A stretch of 9,826 nucleotides of DNA from an uncultured Rhodospirillaceae bacterium (GTDB taxonomy: Bacteria > Pseudomonadota > Alphaproteobacteria > Rhodospirillales > UBA2165), in the NCBI GenBank assembly GCA_913041095.1, contig CAJWIB010000074.1:1-9826 (forward strand), given 5' to 3'. Shown here piece by piece: positions 1 through 4,733 of the stretch. Numbering within the stretch: position 1 is the first letter of the stretch; each line of letters begins with the position of its first letter. The notes under the pieces were generated by a model. That model saw nothing but the letters and a program-made list of their open reading frames with translations. It ran no database searches and had not been told where the DNA came from. The position numbers and the translations under genes were made by a program.

Positions 1-57
1 CAGGGAATGATCAATGGGCCAGCCAATGACGCCTGCTTTTAAGATCGTGCCACTCAT
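1..57 (-). CDS. aroE: Shikimate dehydrogenase, N-terminal fragment
   Basis: Reading leftward from an ATG at 57-55, the 19 codons before the window edge give a start followed by KAGVIGWPIDHSL. This is the N-terminal signature of AroE, where the usual form is GxIGxPIxHSxSP and the His-Ser pair lies in the shikimate-binding site. AroE reduces 3-dehydroshikimate to shikimate with NADPH in the cytoplasmic aromatic amino acid pathway. The ATG overlaps the stop of the upstream maf gene as ATGA (54-57), which suggests translational coupling. A maf-aroE pair next to the RP001-type gene is known from alphaproteobacterial origin regions. Only the N-terminus is visible, so domain completeness cannot be judged. 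Confidence 0.85.
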   Translation of the reverse strand, partial: MSGTILKAGVIGWPIDHSL

Positions 58-650
58 GACCCGATTACTCCCTGCTGACGTAAAAAACCAAGCAACGGTA
101 ATAGCGGCAGACCAAGGACGGTAAAAAAGTCGCCTTCAACATGCGTAAACAATTGAGCACCAATATCTTCAAGCCGGTAGGCGCCGACCGAAGCCAGCAC
201 ATCTTCACCAGCTTGGTCCAAATATTGTTCGATAAAGTCATCACTGAGGTCACGCATGGTCAGGCGCACATCATCTGTTGCCTGCCATAGTACTTGACCA
301 TCTTGAACCACGGCAGCGGTGGTGATCAGCCGGTGCAATTTGCCGCTTAAACTTTGCAAATGAGTGAACCCGCTGGCGCGCCCCTCGGGTTTATCAAAAA
401 GCTTTCCCTCACATTCAAGAATTTGATCAGCGCCAATTACCAAAGCATCGGAACGATTAGCTGATACTTTTTGTGCCTTGGTGATCGCCAGCTCCTCAGC
501 AATGTGCTCAACCGACTTATCACCAGCAGGATTTTTAATCGCATCTTCATCGACACTGGAGACTTCAACACTAAACGACAGCCCGGCATTGCTCAGCATT
601 TGGGCCCGGACTTTGCTGGCTGAAGCCAGGATTAGATTATGTGAGTTCAT
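54..650 (-). CDS. maf: Maf-family nucleotide pyrophosphatase (house-cleaning)
   Basis: A 198-residue cytoplasmic protein of normal Maf/HAM1-like length. It should hydrolyse non-canonical or modified nucleoside triphosphates to monophosphates. Visible motifs are the N-terminal LASASKVR (8-15) with the S-x-x-R phosphate-binding pattern, VIGADQ (71-76) with the probable catalytic Asp75, DKPEG (86-90), GKLHRL (103-108), VGAYRLEDIGAQLF (155-168) and EGDFFTVLGLPLLPLL (172-187). GADQ, rather than the GADT typical of dTTP/UTP-type Maf, leans toward the YceF-like m7GTP-type subgroup, but that assignment is inference. It starts 11 nt after the ppsR stop. The only Shine-Dalgarno-like bases (GGAG) lie about 14 nt upstream, within the end of ppsR, so translation is probably coupled. 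Its TGA overlaps the aroE ATG. Confidence 0.93.
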   Translation of the reverse strand: MNSHNLILASASKVRAQMLSNAGLSFSVEVSSVDEDAIKNPAGDKSVEHIAEELAITKAQKVSANRSDALVIGADQILECEGKLFDKPEGRASGFTHLQSLSGKLHRLITTAAVVQDGQVLWQATDDVRLTMRDLSDDFIEQYLDQAGEDVLASVGAYRLEDIGAQLFTHVEGDFFTVLGLPLLPLLGFLRQQGVIGS

Positions 651-661
651 CGTCAGGAGTT

Positions 662-1471
662 CTACTCCACATGGTGAGCACGCATTTGTATAATGGTCGC
701 GGCTGTCTCCTCAATTGAGCGCCGGGTAACATCAATAACCTGCCACTTTTCCCGCGCAAATAATCGTTTGGCATAGCTAACCTCTTCCGCCACTTGGTCT
801 GGATCGGCATAGGTTGTTTCATCGCTTTCAGCCAGCATGCGGAGTCGGTTGCGGCGCACCTGTACTAAAGTTCGGGTATCTCTTATGAGCCCAACAACAA
901 ACGGTTTATCGAGCTTAAATACTTCCTCCGGCATATCGTGGCCGAGCACAATTGGGATATTGGCAGCCTTTATGCCGCGATTGGCAAGATAAATACAGGT
1001 CGGCGTTTTAGATGTTCGTGACACACCCAATATGATTACATCCGCTTCTTCAAGATTCCAGGTCGCCTGACCATCATCATGGTTCAAGGCAAAATCCATT
1101 GCCGAGATACGACCATAATATTCTTCATCAAGTGTATGCTGTAGGCCAGGCTGAGCGTGGCCTTCTTCATCGAGATAATTCGCAAATGCAGACATGATTG
1201 GTTGTAAGACCGAAACGCATGGCACATTTAAATACCGGCAGGCGGCCTGTAATTGGGCTCTAATTTCAGCATTCACCAAGGTATAAAGGACGAAGCCAGG
1301 CCGTTCTTCGATGTCGGCGATAACATCTTCGATCTGACGTTGGGAGCGCACCATATTCCAAATATGTTCGACCGGTTCAGTGTGCTCAAATTGGACAAGA
1401 CAGGCGCGCGCTACAGATTCAACTGTTTCACCGGTCGCATCGGAAATCAAATATAAATGAAATTCAGACAT
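662..1471 (-). CDS. ppsR: DUF299 bifunctional kinase/pyrophosphorylase (PPDK or PEP synthetase regulator)
   Basis: A 269-residue protein of the DUF299/PpsR/PDRP family. Members use ADP to phosphorylate, and phosphate to dephosphorylate, a Thr next to the catalytic His of pyruvate,phosphate dikinase or PEP synthetase, switching that enzyme off and on. The N-terminus has HLYLISDATGETVE (5-18), the nucleotide-binding P-loop is GVSRTSKT (149-156), and IDVTRRSIEETAA (246-258) forms the conserved C-terminal motif. Which of the two targets it controls cannot be read from this window. It is the orthologue of the RP001-type gene that flanks the origin in Caulobacter and Rickettsia. The start codon lies 16 nt from an exact DnaA box (1487-1495), so DnaA could influence its transcription (inference). 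There is no strong Shine-Dalgarno before the ATG. Confidence 0.93.
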   Translation of the reverse strand: MSEFHLYLISDATGETVESVARACLVQFEHTEPVEHIWNMVRSQRQIEDVIADIEERPGFVLYTLVNAEIRAQLQAACRYLNVPCVSVLQPIMSAFANYLDEEGHAQPGLQHTLDEEYYGRISAMDFALNHDDGQATWNLEEADVIILGVSRTSKTPTCIYLANRGIKAANIPIVLGHDMPEEVFKLDKPFVVGLIRDTRTLVQVRRNRLRMLAESDETTYADPDQVAEEVSYAKRLFAREKWQVIDVTRRSIEETAATIIQMRAHHVE

Positions 1472-1486
1472 ATTTTCTGTTAATTC

Positions 1487-1495
1487 TGTGCATAA
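1487..1495 (-). promoter_or_regulatory. DnaA box, exact consensus match
   Basis: The minus-strand sequence TTATGCACA fits the TTWTNCACA consensus at all nine positions, and it is the only exact match I found in the gap. It lies 16-24 nt upstream of the ppsR start, so it could be the high-affinity anchor of the left side of the origin and also affect ppsR transcription. Confidence 0.7.
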
Positions 1496-1510
1496 ATTCC
1501 TAGTACGGTT

Positions 1511-1530
1511 ATGGGATAAATTGCGGATAA
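1511..1530 (-). promoter_or_regulatory. Tandem pair of DnaA-like boxes, left
   Basis: Two minus-strand near-boxes lie 11 bp apart: TTATCCGCA (1522-1530, 8 of 9 to TTATCCACA) and TTATCCCAT (1511-1519, 6 of 9). The 20-bp unit matches the right-hand pair at 1809-1828 at 15 of 20 positions, in the same orientation. One-helical-turn spacing would place both DnaA molecules on the same DNA face. Confidence 0.55.
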
Positions 1531-1558
1531 GTTAGACATAACAATGTTTACCAAAAAC

Positions 1559-1567
1559 TTATTCAAA
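1559..1567 (+). promoter_or_regulatory. Weak DnaA-like box
   Basis: TTATTCAAA differs from TTWTNCACA only at position 8 but lacks the TTATCC core seen in the other sites. It is included because it lies in the origin gap and could be a low-affinity site. In such AT-rich DNA, a chance match is quite possible. Confidence 0.25.
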
Positions 1568-1656
1568 ACCACCCTTCAACAAATATCCGCTTATCTAAAA
1601 TGTATAATCCTAACCTAATCAGCTTAAACAAAATGACAATCTAAATTGAACTAAAC

Positions 1657-1665
1657 TTATCCCCG
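1657..1665 (+). promoter_or_regulatory. DnaA-like box TTATCCCCG
   Basis: This plus-strand site keeps the TTATCC core and matches TTATCCACA at 7 of 9 positions. It is followed immediately by GATTATCACACC, which contains a second incomplete TTATC. It sits just left of the 8-bp inverted repeat at 1673-1697, near the middle of the gap. Confidence 0.4.
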
Positions 1666-1672
1666 ATTATCA

Positions 1673-1697
1673 CACCAAGCACCTTTATGGCTTGGTG
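1673..1697. repeat. Perfect 8-bp inverted repeat in the middle of the origin gap
   Basis: CACCAAGC (1673-1680) and GCTTGGTG (1690-1697) are exact reverse complements separated by 9 nt. They are the most GC-rich piece of an otherwise AT-rich gap. No T-run follows on either strand that would make it a good intrinsic terminator, and both neighbouring genes read away from it. A protein-binding dyad or an extruded hairpin is possible. Confidence 0.55.
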
Positions 1698-1745
1698 ACT
1701 ACTTTAATTCTGACAAACTCGCCAAAATCTGATTCTTAGTACCGC

Positions 1746-1765
1746 TTATCCATATTTTATTCTAA
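1746..1765 (+). promoter_or_regulatory. Plus-strand DnaA-like pair
   Basis: TTATCCATA (1746-1754, 8 of 9 to consensus) is followed 11 bp later by the weaker TTATTCTAA (1757-1765). The first site is identical in sequence to the near-box at 1809-1817 but on the opposite strand, so the two form a widely spaced inverted pair left of the unwinding region. Confidence 0.5.
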
Positions 1766-1808
1766 ATAAACCCCACTATAAAATTTCTAAAAAACTTTGG
1801 GGATTTTT

Positions 1809-1828
1809 TATGGATAAACTGAGGATAA
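1809..1828 (-). promoter_or_regulatory. Tandem pair of DnaA-like boxes, right
   Basis: Minus-strand near-boxes TTATCCTCA (1820-1828) and TTATCCATA (1809-1817) each match TTATCCACA at 8 of 9 positions and lie 11 bp apart, like the left pair at 1511-1530. They sit inside an imperfect inverted repeat whose arms begin with GGGGATT (1799-1805) and end with AATCCCC (1834-1840), and lie about 25 bp left of the ACA repeat and A/T tract. Confidence 0.55.
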
Positions 1829-1852
1829 AAAATAATCCCCTAGATTCAGGTT

Positions 1853-1869
1853 ACAACAACAACAACAAC
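1853..1869. repeat. Short ACA trinucleotide repeat
   Basis: Seventeen bases made of 5 and two-thirds copies of ACA, directly left of the pure A/T tract. The plus strand has no G or T here and cannot fold on itself, so this run would stay unstructured once melted. A role in loading replication proteins is speculation. Confidence 0.8.
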
Positions 1870-1870
1870 C

Positions 1871-1914
1871 TATTTTATATATATTATATATATAGTAGTA
1901 GATTCCTGGGATAA
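1871..1914. other. Probable DNA unwinding element with DnaA-trio (basal unwinding system)
   Basis: From left to right there is a 24-bp pure A/T tract (1871-1894), three TAG triplets in register (1893-1901), a 4-nt ATTC spacer, and CTGGGATAA (1906-1914), the reverse of a TTATCC-core near-box. In Bacillus subtilis and many other bacteria, DnaA bound at a box next to the melting region extends onto single-stranded trios with 5'-(T/A)A(G/A) consensus. The element order and box orientation match E. coli R1 relative to its unwinding element. The flanking box is weak (6 of 9), which is the main reservation. Confidence 0.6.
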
Positions 1915-1948
1915 CTTGAAATAATTATCAATTGAAAGCACATCACTA

Positions 1949-3013
1949 ATGGTCACACCAAACCAAAAAAAAATTACAAAAAAAATGCTCGTAACGCTCA
2001 ATGGCCAGAAAACTACCACGCCACCTCTTTGGCTTATGCGCCAAGCCGGACGACATCTTAAAGAATATCTTGAAATCAGGGAAAAGGCTAAAAATTTTCT
2101 TGAATTTTGCTACACTCCCGACCTTGCCGTTGAGGCTACCTTACAGCCGATCCGCCGTTACGGTTTCGATGCAGCAATCTTATTTTCAGATATCTTGGTT
2201 ATCCCAGACGCTCTCGGTCAACAAGTCGAATTTGTACCAGGCACGGGTCCTAAACTCGAAGCAATTTCATCATTTGATGAATTAGAAAAGTTAAGTAAGG
2301 ATGGTCTCCATGATCATCTGAGCCCGGTCTATGAAGCGATTGGAAAAATTTGCTGTGAGTTACCGGAAGAAACTATTCTTATCGGCTTTGCTGGAGCTCC
2401 TTGGACCATCGCAACCTATGTCGTAGAGGGGGGAGGTAGTAAGAATTATCAAAAGACCCGAAAATGGGCTTATGACGCACCTGACGAATTTGGAGTGTTG
2501 ATCGATATTTTAGTTGATGCAACAGCTGATCATCTTATACGGCAGATCGAAAGTGGTGTTGAGGTGGTTCAATTGTTTGATAGTTGGGCCGGTGTTTTAC
2601 CACCAAGCCAATTTGTTAAATGGTCTATTGAACCAGCTAAAAAAATCATTACCCGTATTCGCGCTAAACATCCTGATATCCCGATCATAGGTTTTCCTCG
2701 CGGCGCCGGACTGCTTTATCAACGTTTTGTCCAGGAAACCGGTGTTAATGCTATTTCTATTGATGCGACCGTGCCGGTCACTTGGGCCGCCAAAAATCTG
2801 CAACCGTATTGCGTCGTGCAGGGGAATCTAGATAATTTAGCTTTATTGACTGGTGGTCCGGCGATGGAAGCGGAGGTCGCTCATATTCTGGCAGCTTTTG
2901 CCGATGGTCCATTTATTTTTAATCTCGGCCATGGAATATTACCGGAGACCCCGGTGCCGCATGTCAAAAAACTGATTGAACTTGTTCGTGGAACATCAGT
3001 TGGAGCGGCTTAA
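1949..3013 (+). CDS. hemE: Uroporphyrinogen decarboxylase
   Basis: A 354-residue cytoplasmic enzyme of normal length. It removes four acetate carboxyl groups from uroporphyrinogen III to give coproporphyrinogen III. It shows the family signature PLWLMRQAGR (26-35) with substrate-binding arginines, ILFSDIL (77-83) with the catalytic Asp81, GFAGAPWTIATYVVEGG (146-162) and GHGILPETP (327-335) with the active-site His. The usual RYLPEY after the signature reads RHLKEY here, a mild oddity. I chose ATG 1949 because a weak GAAAG lies 10 nt upstream. ATG 1985 (MLVTL...) is possible and would drop an A-rich, Lys-rich 12-residue leader encoded partly by runs of nine and eight A. It is the first gene of the hemE-hemH-hemJ operon and borders the origin, so its copy number is high early in replication. 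Confidence 0.96.
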   Translation: MVTPNQKKITKKMLVTLNGQKTTTPPLWLMRQAGRHLKEYLEIREKAKNFLEFCYTPDLAVEATLQPIRRYGFDAAILFSDILVIPDALGQQVEFVPGTGPKLEAISSFDELEKLSKDGLHDHLSPVYEAIGKICCELPEETILIGFAGAPWTIATYVVEGGGSKNYQKTRKWAYDAPDEFGVLIDILVDATADHLIRQIESGVEVVQLFDSWAGVLPPSQFVKWSIEPAKKIITRIRAKHPDIPIIGFPRGAGLLYQRFVQETGVNAISIDATVPVTWAAKNLQPYCVVQGNLDNLALLTGGPAMEAEVAHILAAFADGPFIFNLGHGILPETPVPHVKKLIELVRGTSVGAA

Positions 3014-4017
3014 TGCCGAAGCGTGCCATCGTTTTATTTAATCTTGGTGGGCCGGATAAACCGGCGGCGATACAGCCTTTTCTGTTTAATCTGTTTAATG
3101 ACCCGGCCATCATCAGCCAGCCACAACCGTTGCGTTGGTTTATTGCTAATTTAATTTCAAAGCGACGGGCCCCTATCGCGCAAAAAATTTACGCCGAGAT
3201 TGGTGGCAAATCTCCGTTGCTTAATCTCACGCGCGAACAAGCGGCTGCACTCAAAAACCGGCTTGGCAGCGAAACGGAAGTTTTTATCTCGATGCGCTAT
3301 TGGCACCCGATGAGTGCGTCGACAGCAAAAGCAGTCAAAAATTATAACCCGGATAAAATTATTTTGTTGCCGCTCTATCCACAATTTTCAACATCGACTA
3401 CCGGATCATCTATAGATGATTGGCACCAAGCAGCACGTAAAATTGGCCTTAATAAACCAACCACATCAATTTGCTGCTATCCGGCTGAAATTAATTTTGT
3501 CAAAGCGCAGGCGAGTTTGTTGGCGGAACATCTTGCACCGTCTTCCCGAGTGTTGTTTTCTGCCCATGGGTTGCCGAAAAAAATCATTGACGGGGGTGAT
3601 CCCTATCAATGGCAGGTCGAGCAAACCGCTGCGGCGATTGCGGCTGAAGCTGGTTTGCCCGATGACCAGTGGCGGATTTGTTATCAGAGCCGGGTCGGCC
3701 GCCTCGAATGGATCAGACCCTCGCTGGATGAAGAGCTAGAACAGGCGGCAGCCGATAAGATCGGTGTGACAATTTTGCCTATCACTTTTGTCTCCGAGCA
3801 TTCGGAAACTCTGGTTGAGTTAGATATTGAATATCGCCAGCTTGCGGAAAAATTAAACCTACTCGCCTATAACCGGGTTCCGGCGGTTGGGACGCAGCCG
3901 GATTTTATTACCTGCCTAGCTGATCTGGTTGAAAGCGCCAGCACCAGTGGGAATAATTTGATAACTGATCAAGCAGAGCGATGGTGCCCCGCTGATCGGC
4001 TGTGCTGTCCGAAATAA
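3013..4017 (+). CDS. hemH: Ferrochelatase, possible [2Fe-2S] type
   Basis: A 334-residue ferrochelatase that inserts ferrous iron into protoporphyrin IX, the last step of haem synthesis. It has VLFNLGGPDKP (7-17), GGKSPLL (64-70), LYPQFSTSTTGSS (121-133), FSAHGLPKK (182-190) with catalytic His185, CYQSRVG (223-229) and TFVSEHSETLVELD (258-271) with the conserved Glu265. The C-terminus carries Cys325, Cys331 and Cys332. With Cys154/155 these could ligate a [2Fe-2S] cluster, as reported for Caulobacter and mycobacterial ferrochelatases, although the spacing (C-x5-C-C) is unusual. After CYQSRVG the chain reads RLEWIRPS, where PLxWIGPS is common. Its ATG shares one base with the hemE TAA (TAATG), a sign of translational coupling. 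It ends in tandem stops TAA-TAG. Confidence 0.95.
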   Translation: MPKRAIVLFNLGGPDKPAAIQPFLFNLFNDPAIISQPQPLRWFIANLISKRRAPIAQKIYAEIGGKSPLLNLTREQAAALKNRLGSETEVFISMRYWHPMSASTAKAVKNYNPDKIILLPLYPQFSTSTTGSSIDDWHQAARKIGLNKPTTSICCYPAEINFVKAQASLLAEHLAPSSRVLFSAHGLPKKIIDGGDPYQWQVEQTAAAIAAEAGLPDDQWRICYQSRVGRLEWIRPSLDEELEQAAADKIGVTILPITFVSEHSETLVELDIEYRQLAEKLNLLAYNRVPAVGTQPDFITCLADLVESASTSGNNLITDQAERWCPADRLCCPK

Positions 4018-4036
4018 TAGGCAGAAAGGCGCTTTA

Positions 4037-4489
4037 ATGATGATTGAACTTTCTAGCGATGCTTATTTGTGGATCAAGGCCCTTCATATCATTAGTGTAA
4101 TGGCCTGGATGGCGGGCATGCTCTATTTACCACGGCTTTTTGTATACCATTGCGAAGCCGAAACAGGCTCAGAATTGTCAGAAAAACTTAAAATTATGGA
4201 GCGCCGTCTGCTCTACGCAATCATAACGCCCGCAATGATCGCTTCACTGCTATTTGGCAGCTTGTTATTTTTAAATTTGGACCCGGAGATTTGGTTGAAT
4301 GGCTGGGTAATCGCCAAAGGAGTTTTCAGTATTTGGCTTTTTGTTATGTATGACATGATGAGAAAATGGCGCAACGATTTTGAAGCCGATGCCAATACCA
4401 AATCGCAGAAATTTTACCGGATGATGAATGAAGTGCCGACGGTACTGATGATTGGTATCGTAATTTTTGTTGTTGTGAAGCCGTTTTAA
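4037..4489 (+). CDS. hemJ: HemJ-type protoporphyrinogen IX oxidase
   Basis: A 150-residue inner-membrane protein of the HemJ (UPF0093) family, which oxidises protoporphyrinogen IX to protoporphyrin IX in bacteria lacking HemG or HemY. I see four hydrophobic helices at about 10-35, 58-80, 88-108 and 132-149. Conserved features are KALHIISVMAWMAGMLYLPRLFVYH (14-38) with His17, the probable haem ligand, RRLLYAIITPAM (56-67) and NEVPTVLM...VVVKPF (131-150). An AAAGG Shine-Dalgarno (4025-4029) lies 7 nt before ATG 4037, and ATG 4040 is an equally plausible start. It follows hemH by 19 nt, so substrate production by HemJ and use by HemH are encoded together. I see no convincing terminator behind it. 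Confidence 0.94.
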   Translation: MMIELSSDAYLWIKALHIISVMAWMAGMLYLPRLFVYHCEAETGSELSEKLKIMERRLLYAIITPAMIASLLFGSLLFLNLDPEIWLNGWVIAKGVFSIWLFVMYDMMRKWRNDFEADANTKSQKFYRMMNEVPTVLMIGIVIFVVVKPF

Positions 4490-4657
4490 AACATCATTTG
4501 ACTTAATCCTGACTATTCTGCTATGTGTTTGGTCAGCCAAAGCGATTTCTCGCCCAAAATTTTCATTTTAATTCACCGGGTAAGAATTCGATTTTCAAAA
4601 AATTTCAAAACGTATTCAGGCTGTCGCCAGAATCACATCTCGTAATATATTTAGATT

Positions 4658-4671
4658 TCCGAATTTTCGGA
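4658..4671. repeat. 6-bp inverted repeat in rho leader
   Basis: TCCGAA (4658-4663) and TTCGGA (4666-4671) are exact reverse complements with TT between them. The 2-nt centre is too tight for a good RNA hairpin, unless the inner pair opens, so a DNA-binding dyad for a regulator is at least as likely. Confidence 0.4.
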
Positions 4672-4693
4672 TAAATAACCCAACCAACCATAA

Positions 4694-4711
4694 AATGCCT
4701 TTTCAGGCATT
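4694..4711 (+). promoter_or_regulatory. Small hairpin 22 nt before the rho start codon
   Basis: AATGCC (4694-4699), loop TTTTCA, and GGCATT (4706-4711) form a perfect 6-bp stem with a 6-nt loop. It is followed by AACTTTC rather than a T-run, so it is a poor intrinsic terminator. Its closeness to the rho ATG, which lacks a Shine-Dalgarno, makes an RNA-level role in rho translation conceivable. Confidence 0.4.
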
Positions 4712-4733
4712 AACTTTCAAAGTGTAAATAACA

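Larger units (their letters stand above)
1472..1948. other. Putative chromosomal replication origin (oriC), gene-free
   Basis: A 477-bp, strongly AT-rich gap without credible ORFs lies between divergent ppsR and hemE, the position of the chromosomal origin in Caulobacter crescentus and Rickettsia prowazekii. I count one exact DnaA box (TTATGCACA, minus strand, 1487-1495) and seven TTATCC cores on either strand (within 1511-1519, 1522-1530, 1657-1665, 1746-1754, 1809-1817, 1820-1828, 1906-1914). At this composition fewer than one such core would be expected by chance (rough estimate). The right end has a trinucleotide repeat, a 24-bp pure A/T tract and TAG triplets, which look like the unwinding element. 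Genes on both sides are transcribed outward. Promoters for ppsR and hemE must also lie here, but I cannot place them convincingly. The function is inferred from context and motifs. Confidence 0.88.
4490..4733 (+). promoter_or_regulatory. Gene-free rho upstream/leader region
   Basis: This 244-bp gap between hemJ and rho holds no plausible gene. A promoter candidate is TTGACT (4498-4503), 18 nt, TATGTG (4522-4527); its -10 is poor. Further down lie two small inverted repeats (4658-4671, 4694-4711) and between them a G-free, C-containing stretch (4671-4696). The rho start has no visible Shine-Dalgarno. In E. coli, rho is autoregulated by Rho-dependent attenuation in its leader. A G-poor, C-bearing leader would suit that here, but this is inference. 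Confidence 0.4.

Noticed and set aside
1472..1948. CtrA binding sites (TTAA-N7-TTAA), as in the Caulobacter origin
   Set aside because: I checked the TTAA occurrences at 1480, 1624 and 1704; none has a second TTAA seven bases on. CtrA half-sites or degenerate sites cannot be excluded by eye.
1472..1948. IHF consensus site (WATCAA-N4-TTR) in the origin gap
   Set aside because: The closest candidate, ATCAATTGAAAG at the right end, lacks the TTR half at the correct distance. No other good match was seen on either strand.
4271..4540. 89-codon minus-strand frame overlapping hemJ
   Set aside because: It is antisense to the conserved membrane segments of HemJ and its translation is His/Arg-rich without motifs.
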